From positions 167,809 to 231,808 of the forward strand of contig JAHBTL010000007.1 of NCBI GenBank assembly GCA_019638615.1: DNA of 64,000 nt. The letters run 5' to 3'. The notes below the pieces were generated by a model. That model was given only the letters and a program-made list of their open reading frames with translations, made no database searches and had not been told where the DNA came from. The position numbers and the translations under genes are program-made. The DNA comes from Chitinophagaceae bacterium. Its GTDB lineage: Bacteria; Bacteroidota; Bacteroidia; Chitinophagales; Chitinophagaceae. How positions within the stretch are numbered: the first letter of the stretch is position 1; every line of letters starts with the position of its first letter. Positions 45,721 through 55,335 of this stretch are shown here, one piece after another.

Positions 45721-48700
45721 TTACTCCTTGATTTTGATTATATTAAGCTCTTTATTGAAGTTATGCTTGTATTTTTTAATATAGTCGGATGGCGTCATTC
45801 CAAAAAGCTTTACAAACTGCTCCCTGAAGTATTTAGCATCGCCGATGCCTACCTGGAAAGCAGCCTGGGCTATATTCATATTACCGGTAAGCATTAAAAC
45901 AGCGGCTCTTCTTATCCTGATAGACCGGATAAAAGCATTAAGCGACTGGCCGGAAATGGCTTTTACTTTATTATACAGGGCAGAATGGCTCATACCCATT
46001 TGTACCGAGAAGGATTTTATGGTGAAATTTTCATTGTCAATATTTTCTTCAATTACCTCAATACATTTCTTCAAAAAATCCTGGTATTCTGCGGGTACCT
46101 TAAGGTCATTATGTTGAAGGGTTATGCTATCCAGGAAATATTTGCGAAGATGATGCCTGTTTTTGAGGGTAGAATCTATTTTAGCCATTAACAGTTCATC
46201 ATCAAAAGGCTTGGTAATATAATCATCTGCCCCTCCTGCCACTCCCTTCAGCTTAATTTCCGAAGCATCCACGGCTGTTAAAAGAATAACAGGAATATGA
46301 CTGAGCCGGGGGGATTGTTTCACTTTGATGCAAAGCTCCACACCATCCAGCCCATCCATATTCACATCACTTATAATAATATCAGGCACATAATCATCTG
46401 CCATTTTCAATCCTTCAGTACCATTGTTTGCAGTATACACAAGGTATTCTTTTGAGAATAGCTGAAACAGGTATTTTCTCATTTCTGCATTATCATCAAT
46501 AATAAGGATAGATTTTTTTGCAGACAGCACTTCTGAAGCTGCTTTACCGGTTACGGGTACAATGGCAGGTCCGGCATTATCGGTGATGCTTTCGAACGCC
46601 GCCAGTTCTTCCAGCAGGTGCGCTTTTTGCTCATATTCATGCAGGATCATCGTATTACCGAAATGGTCTTTACCCTTCAAAAGCGTGACGGTCATGGTAG
46701 TTCCTTTATCTTTTTCACTAACACACTCCACCTTTCCACCATGTTGTGTTACAAAATGCTGTACCAGGTAAAGCCCAACACCAAAGCCAAAGGTTTTTCT
46801 GCCTTCGGCTGAATGAACCTGCTGAAATTTTTCAAATATATTTTTCATGTCACCGGCTGCTATACCGCAACCTGTATCCTGTATATTTATACTGATATCC
46901 TTACCGGTTTCGGTTACATACATATGGATGTTCCCTTCATCGGTAAATTTAAAAGCATTGGATAGCAGGTTAAATAAGGCGATCTCTATTTTTTCATAAT
47001 CACCATATATAAATGTATCCGCAGCATTGCATGTAAAGTGATAGGCTAGCTTTTTACTCTTTGCCTGGTAATCAAAGCAGTCAAAAACCTCTTTGCACAA
47101 ATCCGCTACATTAACAGAGGCAATTTTTAATGTATCCGCACCTGCATCCGCTTTTTTAAATAATAACAGTTGGTCAACCAGGCTTAATAACCTCCGGGAA
47201 TTCCTGTAGGCGGTTTCAATATCTTTATTTTCAGCGCTGTTGTCTGGCACAGACACCTGCTTTTTCAGCGGGCTTATAATTAAAGAAAGATGTGTTCTGA
47301 ATTCGTGAGACACATTCGTGAAAATAGAGAATTGTTTTTCGGCCAGCTCCTTATCTTTTTCTCTTTCAAGATTTACAAGCTGCACCTGGTATTTCAGTCT
47401 TTCCTGCCTGCGGGTATAGCGGTTATATAAAAATACGGAGCCTGCCACTGCAAAAAAACCTGCCAGGTAAGCCCACCAGGTACGATACCAGGGTGGCAAT
47501 ACCTGTATATGTAATAACCGTGTTTCGGGCCCCCACTTTCCATCGGAGCCGGTAGCCTTTACTTTAAATATATACGAGCCTTCACTGAGCTTTGCATAAT
47601 TAGCCCGCCTGCTTTTCTGAACATAGTTCCAATCCTTATCCCACCTTTCCAACTGGTAAGCATAATTTATTTTATCAGCGCCTGTATACGCCAATGCCAG
47701 AAAATCTATCGAAACTACCGCCTTTTCATAGGGTAATGTTATTGCCCTGATCTGGTTGCCCTGTAATTGCGCTACATAGCTGCTGTTGGCTTGTATGTTA
47801 TCATTGCTTACCATTAACCCGCTTAAAAATACCGGGGGTATATTTTTGTTATCTCTTATATGATCGGGATAAAAGATATTCCAGCCGTTGATACCGCCAA
47901 ATAAAAACTCACCTGTGCTCAGTGCCAGCCCTGCATTAAAGCTAAACTGGTTGCTTTGTAAGCCATCCGATATGGAAAAATTACGGAATGCTTTTTTTGA
48001 AGGATCGAACCTGCTTATACCATTATATGTGCTCAGCCACAAACTGCCATTCCTGTCTTCGAGTATCCGTAAAATAGTGTTGCCGGGCAAACCGTCGGCT
48101 ACGCTGTACCTCGCAAAATCACCTGTTTGCCTGTTAAATAACAGTAACCCTCCCTCCTGTGTGCCTATCCAAAAATTTTTAGCTTTGTCCTCGTATATGC
48201 AACGGATGGTATAGCCAATGGCGTAGCTGCTATGCTTTTTTGTACTCCTGTCAATTTTAATAAGTGCAGAATAATTTCCGCCCCAGAATTCACCATCAAT
48301 TGTTTCTGTAATAGCCTGCAGGTCTGTAATAGTTTCATCAAATAATTCAAACCGGTTATCTCCCCGGTTAAATCGGTACAGGCTACCCGTATTGGTAGCA
48401 CTGGCCCAAAGCTCCTTCTGCGCATCTTCATATAACAGCCATACGTTGCGTTCCGTAGCTCCGGTAACTGGGTTAAAACAATTAAAATATTCAAATTTTC
48501 CGGTAGAGGCATTCAGCCGGTTAATACCGTTGAACCATGTAGAAGCCCAAATATCATTACGGGTATCTCTTATAATGCAGGTAATAAAATTGCTGCTGAT
48601 GCTTTTGCTGTCGTTCTGGGTATGACGATATTCCTTATAACTGTTATCTTTCCGGTTCCAGTAACGCAAGCCTGCGCCATCGGTGCCTATCCATATATTT

Positions 48701-49815
48701 TGGTTTTCATCTTCACAAAATGATAAAATAAAATTGTCGGCAAGCGTCGGCTTACTGCTGTTGTAAGTAAGGTGCCCGAATAATTTTTTTTCAGGCTCAA
48801 TTACACTGATACCCCCACGCAAAGTACCGATCCATTTCCTGCCTTCTTTATCTTCCAGTATTTCCCATACAGAATTACTTTTTACCAATGCCGTTCCGAA
48901 TAATTTGCTGTCATGCACCGCCATTGCGGCATCATTGTTTAAAATAAATACGCCACTGCCATCTGTTGCTGCCCAAAGCCTTTTATCACGATCAATTAAT
49001 ATATTAATCACGGGACTGGCCGATGGTAAGAAATTTTGAGAGAAGCTATTGTTTTCGATATTATAAAGAAACAATCCGTTGTTGGTGCCAATCCACAAAC
49101 CTTTACCGGGCATATACCTGAGGCTGTTAGCTTGTGTGATGCTACTGTTGCACAGCGTTAATGCGGCGCTGTCAATATTAAATTTATAAAGCCCTTTCTT
49201 TTGTATAAAAACCCATACAAACCCTTCTTCCGCCCCCTGTTCGATAGCGGTAACATCATAGCGTTGCACCCCGCCTTCTTCCAGCACAACCTGCCTGCCT
49301 GATAATGATCCTTTATTAAAAATGATCATTCCGGCATCCTGGGCGCCAATCAGCATATGTTGGTCGCTGGTCATTTTAATGCGGTGGATATTAGCGCTTA
49401 CCGGCAATATAATATCACGGTCTGCAGGTTTGTAGCTCAACTGCCTGAATGTAGAAAGAAGCGGGTTGTATACAGATGCGCCCTTTTGACCGCCAACCCA
49501 CAATTGTTGCAACGCATCTCCTTCAATGGCAAAAATGGTATTATTGGGTAATGAGCTGGTATCACCTATTACATTGTGAAAGGTTGTGAATTCATACCCA
49601 TCGTACCTGTTTAGTCCATCGTATGTACCAAACCACATAAAACCGTTATGATCCTGGTAAATGCTCATTACTGCGTTATTGGATAAGCCGTTCTCTATGC
49701 CCAGGAATTTAACAGGGTATTCCTGGCAAAACAATGCAGTAATTCCAAATAAATTACAGGCAATCGCTGAAATCAGGACTTTATAATAGTAGTGGTAAAT
49801 CCTCAATGTACACAT
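45721..49815 (-). CDS. Hybrid two-component system sensor/regulator (HTCS)
   Basis: A 1364-residue one-protein two-component system. In order: signal/anchor (~1-30); Reg_prop propeller blades (~35-720, e.g. SIYQDHNGFMWFGTYDGLNR and repeats of WIGT) as the periplasmic sensor; a Y_Y_Y domain (~725-790); a membrane segment (~798-818); a HisKA domain with phospho-acceptor H837; HATPase (~945-1060, NLLSNAFKFTDEGN, IQDTGCGIAAGDM, GFGVGLYLVQHF); a receiver domain with D1150 (IIISDVNMDGLDG); and an AraC-type HTH (~1255-1350, MGMSHSALYNKVKAISGQSL). It should detect oligosaccharide in the periplasm and activate the susC operon downstream. The H-box reads SHEFRTHLSLI, with His at 842 where Pro is usual. 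Confidence 0.95.
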   Translation of the reverse strand: MCTLRIYHYYYKVLISAIACNLFGITALFCQEYPVKFLGIENGLSNNAVMSIYQDHNGFMWFGTYDGLNRYDGYEFTTFHNVIGDTSSLPNNTIFAIEGDALQQLWVGGQKGASVYNPLLSTFRQLSYKPADRDIILPVSANIHRIKMTSDQHMLIGAQDAGMIIFNKGSLSGRQVVLEEGGVQRYDVTAIEQGAEEGFVWVFIQKKGLYKFNIDSAALTLCNSSITQANSLRYMPGKGLWIGTNNGLFLYNIENNSFSQNFLPSASPVINILIDRDKRLWAATDGSGVFILNNDAAMAVHDSKLFGTALVKSNSVWEILEDKEGRKWIGTLRGGISVIEPEKKLFGHLTYNSSKPTLADNFILSFCEDENQNIWIGTDGAGLRYWNRKDNSYKEYRHTQNDSKSISSNFITCIIRDTRNDIWASTWFNGINRLNASTGKFEYFNCFNPVTGATERNVWLLYEDAQKELWASATNTGSLYRFNRGDNRFELFDETITDLQAITETIDGEFWGGNYSALIKIDRSTKKHSSYAIGYTIRCIYEDKAKNFWIGTQEGGLLLFNRQTGDFARYSVADGLPGNTILRILEDRNGSLWLSTYNGISRFDPSKKAFRNFSISDGLQSNQFSFNAGLALSTGEFLFGGINGWNIFYPDHIRDNKNIPPVFLSGLMVSNDNIQANSSYVAQLQGNQIRAITLPYEKAVVSIDFLALAYTGADKINYAYQLERWDKDWNYVQKSRRANYAKLSEGSYIFKVKATGSDGKWGPETRLLHIQVLPPWYRTWWAYLAGFFAVAGSVFLYNRYTRRQERLKYQVQLVNLEREKDKELAEKQFSIFTNVSHEFRTHLSLIISPLKKQVSVPDNSAENKDIETAYRNSRRLLSLVDQLLLFKKADAGADTLKIASVNVADLCKEVFDCFDYQAKSKKLAYHFTCNAADTFIYGDYEKIEIALFNLLSNAFKFTDEGNIHMYVTETGKDISINIQDTGCGIAAGDMKNIFEKFQQVHSAEGRKTFGFGVGLYLVQHFVTQHGGKVECVSEKDKGTTMTVTLLKGKDHFGNTMILHEYEQKAHLLEELAAFESITDNAGPAIVPVTGKAASEVLSAKKSILIIDDNAEMRKYLFQLFSKEYLVYTANNGTEGLKMADDYVPDIIISDVNMDGLDGVELCIKVKQSPRLSHIPVILLTAVDASEIKLKGVAGGADDYITKPFDDELLMAKIDSTLKNRHHLRKYFLDSITLQHNDLKVPAEYQDFLKKCIEVIEENIDNENFTIKSFSVQMGMSHSALYNKVKAISGQSLNAFIRSIRIRRAAVLMLTGNMNIAQAAFQVGIGDAKYFREQFVKLFGMTPSDYIKKYKHNFNKELNIIKIKE

Positions 49816-49935
49816 ACAGGCAAGCCTCCTGCTGTTAAAAATATGTATTTATGCAATCAGTAACACAATTGTTTTATCATTCAAACATTGCGCCGGATAC
49901 AATTAAAGACAGGTTACCTGCTATAAAAAACAACC

Positions 49936-51399
49936 TCATAACAAAGGAGAAAGCAATCTTGCGCACGAATCAATGAACTCAGCCCTGCGTCCCCGCTTCA
50001 ACCATTGTTGTAAAGTAACTTCATCGCTGTCTTTTATATCCTGCAAAAAGGCCTCCTGCAACTGTTCGTTGATCCTTTTGCTATATACCACCGCGTTGAT
50101 CTCGAAGTTAAGATCAAAGCTTCTTACATCCATATTAGCAGAGCCGACTATTGAAAGCAAATCATCTACCAGCATGGTTTTGGCATGTACAAATCCTTTT
50201 TTATAGAGATATATTTTTACCCCTGAAAAAAGTAATTCCCGGAAATACGAACGGGCTGCGGCATTCACAATACGGGAGTCCGAAAAGCCGGGCAACAATA
50301 AACGGACATCCTTCCCGCTCAGCGCCGCCTTTCGTAACGCATCAAAAATACTGTCATTGGGGATAAAATAAGGAGAGGTAATGTATACCCTTTCTTTTGC
50401 CATTGTTATAGCAGTAAAAAAAGACAGCATAATGCCTGAACGCGGATAATCAGGACCACCGGCGCTAATCTGCACCAGGTCTTTGCCTGCCGGCGCCGAA
50501 AAATCCAGCGGGAAAAAAGACTTGTCTACATCAAGCCGTTTGCCTGTGCAAAAGTTCCAGTTGGCTATAAAATGATATTGCAGGCTGTTTACAGCAGGCC
50601 CTTCTATTTTTACATGTGTATCGCGCCAGTATAATTCATTCGTACCGCTGTTTACATAACGGTCTGAAATATTAATACCTCCTATAAATCCCACTTTGCC
50701 GTCAACAATAATAATTTTGCGGTGATCCCGGTAGTTGAGCCTGTTTGCCAGGAAAAACAATCTAATCCTGTAAAAAGGATAAACCTGTATCCCTGCACTT
50801 TTCAAAACGGGAACGATCGTTCTTTTTATACCACGGCTTCCGAAGTCATCATAAATACATCTTACTGTTACTCCCTGTCTTGCTTTCCGTACCAGTATTT
50901 CAAAAAGTGTATCTGCTATTGTACCATGCTCAATTATATAGTATTCAAAATGAATAAAATGTTCTGCTTTTTCGAGCGCCTCCAATACTTCCTTAAATTT
51001 TTCTTCTCCATTTAACAGCAAAGTAACCGCATTGAAGCTCAGCGGAGCTTTCGAATCGTTCAGCAGCAGCCGGATCAGGTCGCTTACATTTGCCAGCGAT
51101 TCCGCATGATCGTTTATTATTTTTTGTGAAGACGCTTTTACCCTGCTTTCAATTTGCCGGTAAAGATTGTTATTGGCTATTACCTTTTTTGAAAACATTC
51201 TTTCCTTCCGGTAATTAACGCCGAAGGAAAAATAAAATATACTTCCTGCAACAGGCACCACAATTACAAGCACCAGGTATGCCAGTGTTTTAGCAGTATT
51301 GTGGGTGTCGCGTATGATCCGGAAAATACTGAATAATACAACAAGCACAACCAGGATGGTAACAACAACCGGATAGTATTTTAATACCAGTTCGTTCAT
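49936..51399 (-). CDS. cls: Cardiolipin synthase (phospholipase D family)
   Basis: A 487-residue membrane enzyme. Two N-terminal membrane helices (YYPVVVTILVVLVVLFSIFR and TAKTLAYLVLVIVVPVAGSI) are followed by two PLD domains, each with an HKD motif: YRDHRKIIIVDGKVGFIGG (~residue 230) and FVHAKTMLVDDLLSIVGSAN (~410). It joins phosphatidylglycerol or related lipids to make cardiolipin. The start is the ATG at 51399; the frame continues three codons to a TTG. A terminator separates it from the upstream ompA gene, and the downstream HTCS begins 120 bases later, so it is probably its own unit. Confidence 0.93.
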   Translation of the reverse strand: MNELVLKYYPVVVTILVVLVVLFSIFRIIRDTHNTAKTLAYLVLVIVVPVAGSIFYFSFGVNYRKERMFSKKVIANNNLYRQIESRVKASSQKIINDHAESLANVSDLIRLLLNDSKAPLSFNAVTLLLNGEEKFKEVLEALEKAEHFIHFEYYIIEHGTIADTLFEILVRKARQGVTVRCIYDDFGSRGIKRTIVPVLKSAGIQVYPFYRIRLFFLANRLNYRDHRKIIIVDGKVGFIGGINISDRYVNSGTNELYWRDTHVKIEGPAVNSLQYHFIANWNFCTGKRLDVDKSFFPLDFSAPAGKDLVQISAGGPDYPRSGIMLSFFTAITMAKERVYITSPYFIPNDSIFDALRKAALSGKDVRLLLPGFSDSRIVNAAARSYFRELLFSGVKIYLYKKGFVHAKTMLVDDLLSIVGSANMDVRSFDLNFEINAVVYSKRINEQLQEAFLQDIKDSDEVTLQQWLKRGRRAEFIDSCARLLSPLL

Positions 51400-51414
51400 T
51401 GTATGCAATAATAA

Positions 51415-51443
51415 AAAAACCCGGCAAAATACCGGGGTTTTTA
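51415..51443 (-). terminator. Intrinsic terminator of the ompA-like gene
   Basis: An A-tract and ACCCGG are matched by CCGGGG and a T-tract around a short CAAAATA loop. It lies directly after the stop codon of the OmpA gene (51465, minus strand) and before cls. There is one mismatch in the stem. Confidence 0.65.
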
Positions 51444-51464
51444 TTACTTAAATAAACTTTTCAA

Positions 51465-52811
51465 TTAATTATAGTGCAGCTTCAGGTCAACGCGACGGTT
51501 TTGAGCGCGTCCGGCAGCGGTTTTATTGTCTGCCACAGGTTGATCCTGTCCAAAACCTGCAGAAACCAGCCTCTCAGGATTCACACCACCTTTGGTTACA
51601 AGATAATCAAGAACAGCTTTAGCTCTTGCTTCGCTGAGTATCTGGTTCTTATCGGGCTTACCTGTATTATCCGTATGTCCTTCTATATCCAGCTTCAGGT
51701 TAGGATCTTCATTCAGGATTTTAGCAACTTCATTCAAAGATTTGTTTGATTTTGCCAGCAGTTTGGAACTGCCTGTTGCGAAAAACACATTTTTAGCAGC
51801 CACATCTATTCTCTTCTTCACTTCTTCTTTAATTTCCGGGCAACCCTGGTTGCTTGCAGGTCCGGCCAATACGGGACATTTGTCTTCTTCGTCATTTACG
51901 CCATCACCATCTGTGTCTGGTATCGGACAGCCGTTGTATTTAGCAACACCCGGCTGGTTTGGACATTTATCTTCCTCATCATTAATGCCATCATTGTCTG
52001 TATCCGGTATGGGGCAGCCATTGTATTTAGCCAAACCTTTTACGTCAGGGCATTTGTCATCTTTATCGGGAATACCGTCTCCATCGGTATCGGGGCAACC
52101 ATTGAATTGCGCTAATCCGGCTACTGCAGGACAGGCGTCAAGAGAATCAATAATACCATCGTTATCTGTATCAGCAGGCGGAGGAGGCGGAGGAGGAATT
52201 ACTTTTGGTTCTTTTTTCTCAAACAAAGAACCGGCTACGCCAAAGCTGTAAAAAAGATGATTGGCCGTAGTAGCAGAAGTTACTGCCACCCTGTATTGTG
52301 CATTCAGGTTGATATAAGCCTGATCCAGCAGGTTTACCTGGATGCCTACACCTAATGGTACATAAGCGCCCCAGTAACCGTTCCACTGAGAACCACCTAC
52401 TCCTGCGGTAAGATAAGGCGATACCCAATATTTATCACTTAAAAGTTTCGCGTTGATGTTTGCATCCAGTTCGGCAAGCAATTTATCGTTACCGCCCTGT
52501 GGTTTGTCAGGTACGGGATAATCAGTAAAAGTGCCGCCCAAACGCGCCATAAAATCCAGATGATCTGTCAATCCCTGAAAATAGGACAATGCCAGTCCCG
52601 GGCTCATACGTCCTGTTTTATACCACTGTTTGTCCTTCAATACCTGGTTTAAAGAAGTATTTTTTAAATCCTGGGCAGTTTGAAAATCGTGAAAGGTAAA
52701 TGCAAAACCAAATGCCGGTCTTTTTTTGTATGGATTTTTAATTCCATTTTCCTGAGAGAATGCAGTTGTGAATAAACACACTGCAACAAAAAGCATAAGT
52801 GGCTTTCTCAT
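51465..52811 (-). CDS. OmpA family protein with TSP3 calcium repeats
   Basis: A 448-residue outer-membrane protein. Signal peptide to about residue 19 (AFSQ); an N-terminal beta-barrel (~20-205); a run of seven prolines; four thrombospondin type 3 repeats rich in Asp (~220-335: DTDNDGIIDSLDACP, DTDGDGIPDKDDKCP, DTDNDGINDEEDKCP, DTDGDGVNDEEDKCP); and an OmpA C-terminal domain that binds peptidoglycan (~345-448, DIEGHTDNTGKPDKNQ, AQNRRVDLKLHYN). The Asp-rich repeats should bind calcium and form a stiff linker. The repeated coding units are alike at DNA level. It has a near-perfect promoter and its own terminator, as expected for an abundant envelope protein. Confidence 0.95.
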   Translation of the reverse strand: MRKPLMLFVAVCLFTTAFSQENGIKNPYKKRPAFGFAFTFHDFQTAQDLKNTSLNQVLKDKQWYKTGRMSPGLALSYFQGLTDHLDFMARLGGTFTDYPVPDKPQGGNDKLLAELDANINAKLLSDKYWVSPYLTAGVGGSQWNGYWGAYVPLGVGIQVNLLDQAYINLNAQYRVAVTSATTANHLFYSFGVAGSLFEKKEPKVIPPPPPPPADTDNDGIIDSLDACPAVAGLAQFNGCPDTDGDGIPDKDDKCPDVKGLAKYNGCPIPDTDNDGINDEEDKCPNQPGVAKYNGCPIPDTDGDGVNDEEDKCPVLAGPASNQGCPEIKEEVKKRIDVAAKNVFFATGSSKLLAKSNKSLNEVAKILNEDPNLKLDIEGHTDNTGKPDKNQILSEARAKAVLDYLVTKGGVNPERLVSAGFGQDQPVADNKTAAGRAQNRRVDLKLHYN

Positions 52812-52841
52812 AATTGAATTGTTGTTTGATTAAAAGTTGTG

Positions 52842-52871
52842 CAAAATTATACTCTTGCTGATTAAGTTCAA
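52842..52871 (-). promoter_or_regulatory. Consensus promoter of the ompA-like gene
   Basis: On the minus strand TTG (52869-52871), exactly 19 bases, then TAATTTTG (52842-52849). This is a full match to the Bacteroidota consensus TTG-N19-TAnnTTTG and puts the transcription start about 25 bases before the ATG. Confidence 0.8.
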
Positions 52872-52880
52872 ATATTTATT

Positions 52881-53297
52881 TTATTTATTGCCTTTAAGTG
52901 GCTGATTTTTTGGCTTTTCAATTACTTCAACGCTTACTTTTGCAAGTCCTCTTTTAAGAAAACCCAATTGTCTTGCAGCCTCTTTTGACAAATCGATCAA
53001 ACGCTTGTTTTTAGCATGCATCCTGTCAGTAATCTGAACTATGACGGATTTTTTGTTGCGAAGGTTGCTTACCTTAACCCAGGTTCCTAAAGGAAGTTTA
53101 TTATGAGCAGCGGTCAGCTTTCGCTCGTCGAATTTTTCGCCGTTGGCCATTGGTTTGCCGTGAAACTTTGCTCCATAATAACTGGCAGTGCCATAATGGA
53201 CTTTTTTTTCCTTCCCGGCAGCTTTTGTTGCAGGCTGAGCCGAAGCAACCATAAAAAACAAATGGAAAAATATGGTCAGGACAAGATTCAAGTTCAT
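52881..53297 (-). CDS. RlpA-like septal ring lytic transglycosylase family protein
   Basis: A 138-residue exported protein: signal peptide ending at ASAQ and a double-psi beta-barrel domain (~33-125), with YGTASYYGAKFHGKPMANGE, TAAHNKLPLGTWVKVSNLRN and VIVQITDRMHAKNKRLIDLS. RlpA proteins with this fold cleave denuded glycan strands of peptidoglycan or help daughter-cell separation. There is no SPOR domain, so septal targeting is not encoded here. A short tail rich in Lys follows. It lies in a group of cell-wall genes (OmpA, L,D-transpeptidase). Confidence 0.92.
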   Translation of the reverse strand: MNLNLVLTIFFHLFFMVASAQPATKAAGKEKKVHYGTASYYGAKFHGKPMANGEKFDERKLTAAHNKLPLGTWVKVSNLRNKKSVIVQITDRMHAKNKRLIDLSKEAARQLGFLKRGLAKVSVEVIEKPKNQPLKGNK

Positions 53298-53419
53298 TTT
53301 ATGCAGTTGGTTTTCAAAAAAAGCATACGCGTGCTAAAACGCACACATTGCTAAAGTATTATATCGAAAGAATCATGTTAAGCAATGGTTCAATAATCCT
53401 GCCCGAAATCGCAGAATGC

Positions 53420-55096
53420 TTAGTGCTTTGCAAAGTATTTGTTACGTACCAGCTTATCATCAGCATATATATCGTCGTAAAATACAATTCTTCCATCTTG
53501 TACGTCTGTGGAAAAATACCGTATAAATACGGGAATTTTACGGGTAAAGTTCACTGTGTGCTTCTCCTTTCTCTTCATCCAGGCGGTAAGCGTATCGGGC
53601 CTGTAACGCACTGAATCGTTTTTCACCAGGTATTTGTACAATTTTTCCCATTGCTGTACCCTTACGCAACCATGGCTCAAAGCCCGGGTGGAGCGGGCGA
53701 AAAGCCCCCGGGCATTGGTGTCGTGCAGGTAAACGCTGTATTTATTCCTGAAATTGAATTTTATAACGCCCAGGGAATTATCATCACCCTCCCGCTGTTT
53801 GATCAGATAAGGGAAATTGTTTTTATTCAGCTTGAACCAATTAATGGTAACAGGATCGATAATACTGTCATTTTTATCTACCACCATCAGGTTTTCTTTG
53901 TCCAGGTAACCTACATTTTTCTGGATTTTTGGCAGCATTTCTTTAAAAATGATGCTGTAAGGAACAGTCCATTGAGGGAAAATCACAAAATTGGTCAGTT
54001 CGCTGGTAAGCACCGGGGTACGGGTTTTGGGTTGCCCCACAATCACTTTCGACTCGAACCTTAAAGTATCGGCATCCCATAAACGCAGTTTGAATGAAGG
54101 TATATTGACCCATACATACCTGTACGGCAAAGTATCTGCCATCAGCTTATAACGGTCGAGGTTAATCGCGATCCGGGTAAATCTTTCCCGGTCGTTATCA
54201 TTTAAAGAACCTACAACAGCCGGTCCCGCCTTTCCATCCACTTTCAGCTTTTTATCCTGCTGGTAGGTACGCACCGCTTCAGCAAGCTCAGCAGTATCCG
54301 CACTCCTGTCATTGAACGCTATATATCCGCCCTCATACAAACGGGTTTGCAATTGCTTTAAGAACAAGGCAGAATCTTCAGGGATCTCTAACGGATACAT
54401 AATATAGGTGTAAACCTTTTTATCCATTGAATCAAGGAACGGTTTAATGGCATGCCGTAATTCCTGGTAAGGTTGCAGCTTAGGCTCCAGGTCTTCGAGG
54501 AGGAGTGTGAGCACTTTTTGCTGATGAACGTTTTGCAACAGCGCTATATAAAATGAATCCGCCAGTACACTGTCCTTACGTAAGGTAATGCTGTCCCTTT
54601 CCAGTCTGCCCAGCTTTAAATGCTTGGCAATCTGCATGATTGCGTCTGTAAACATTACATCCGCACGGGCCCACATGGTCGCATCCATCATAGCGGCTGA
54701 ATCGGTTTTCAAAGCGTGATGCATGTGCTGAAGCGGGGGAAAATGATAGTCGGAGGGAAACAATCCGTACAGCTCGCTGTTTTTTATAAAGTCGTACAAA
54801 GAATCTGCTACCGGTAACCATTCCTTTTCATTGCTCCAGGTTCTTAAAGAGTCTTTTGTATCGTACCATTTTTGAACTGCCTCTATCATGGCAAAACGTA
54901 CCGTATCGTTCAACTCCCCTTTGTTTTCCCCGGCAAACCTTAAAATACTTTCAATATTTTCATAGGTTTTTTTATTGAGATTTTCAGGCTCTTTCACGAT
55001 TTCTACCGGTTTGGGTTCCGGTTCCCGGTTGTTACAGCCTGCGGAAGCAACCAGAAATAATACAATATACCAGCTATAATGATTTACACATTTCAT
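53420..55096 (-). CDS. L,D-transpeptidase (YcbB-like) lipoprotein
   Basis: A 558-residue lipoprotein (signal ending in LFLVASAGC, Cys at about residue 21), which decides for the ATG at 55096 over the one at 55138. It has a scaffold/helical N-terminal half, a peptidoglycan-binding segment (~285-320, AVRTYQQDKKLKVDGKAGPA) and a YkuD L,D-transpeptidase catalytic domain (~340-515) with the catalytic Cys C477 in ALSHGCVRVQQWEKL. These enzymes make 3-3 cross-links or attach proteins to peptidoglycan. The catalytic domain is interrupted by an insert (ILKEM-type segment) as in YcbB. It is divergent from the SDR operon. Confidence 0.94.
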   Translation of the reverse strand: MKCVNHYSWYIVLFLVASAGCNNREPEPKPVEIVKEPENLNKKTYENIESILRFAGENKGELNDTVRFAMIEAVQKWYDTKDSLRTWSNEKEWLPVADSLYDFIKNSELYGLFPSDYHFPPLQHMHHALKTDSAAMMDATMWARADVMFTDAIMQIAKHLKLGRLERDSITLRKDSVLADSFYIALLQNVHQQKVLTLLLEDLEPKLQPYQELRHAIKPFLDSMDKKVYTYIMYPLEIPEDSALFLKQLQTRLYEGGYIAFNDRSADTAELAEAVRTYQQDKKLKVDGKAGPAVVGSLNDNDRERFTRIAINLDRYKLMADTLPYRYVWVNIPSFKLRLWDADTLRFESKVIVGQPKTRTPVLTSELTNFVIFPQWTVPYSIIFKEMLPKIQKNVGYLDKENLMVVDKNDSIIDPVTINWFKLNKNNFPYLIKQREGDDNSLGVIKFNFRNKYSVYLHDTNARGLFARSTRALSHGCVRVQQWEKLYKYLVKNDSVRYRPDTLTAWMKRKEKHTVNFTRKIPVFIRYFSTDVQDGRIVFYDDIYADDKLVRNKYFAKH

Positions 55097-55284
55097 GAAT
55101 ACCTGTCTAAAGTTTACAGCAAAAAGACGCCTGTTCATTGTGATGGGTTGGGTGCAGGTTGTTAATTACGGAAAAATTAAAAGCGCTCAAAAATAAGTGT
55201 TTATACAGATTTTTTCTATACCGAAAAGGTTTATTATCATTGCGCAGTTTTGATAAAGAACGGCTTTGGTGCAAATAAATTTCT

Positions 55285-55313
55285 TTGCACGGGAACTTTT
55301 CTGTATTAGTTTG
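55285..55313 (+). promoter_or_regulatory. Candidate promoter of the five-gene sugar operon
   Basis: TTG (55285-55287), 18 bases, then TTAGTTTG (55306-55313), one mismatch from TAnnTTTG. It lies 22 bases upstream of the SDR ATG. Confidence 0.35.
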
Positions 55314-55335
55314 TATTTCTTTGTAAGTATTGCTT

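Noticed and set aside
51840-52160. DNA repeats inside the OmpA gene
   Set aside because: They are explained by the four thrombospondin type 3 repeats of the protein.
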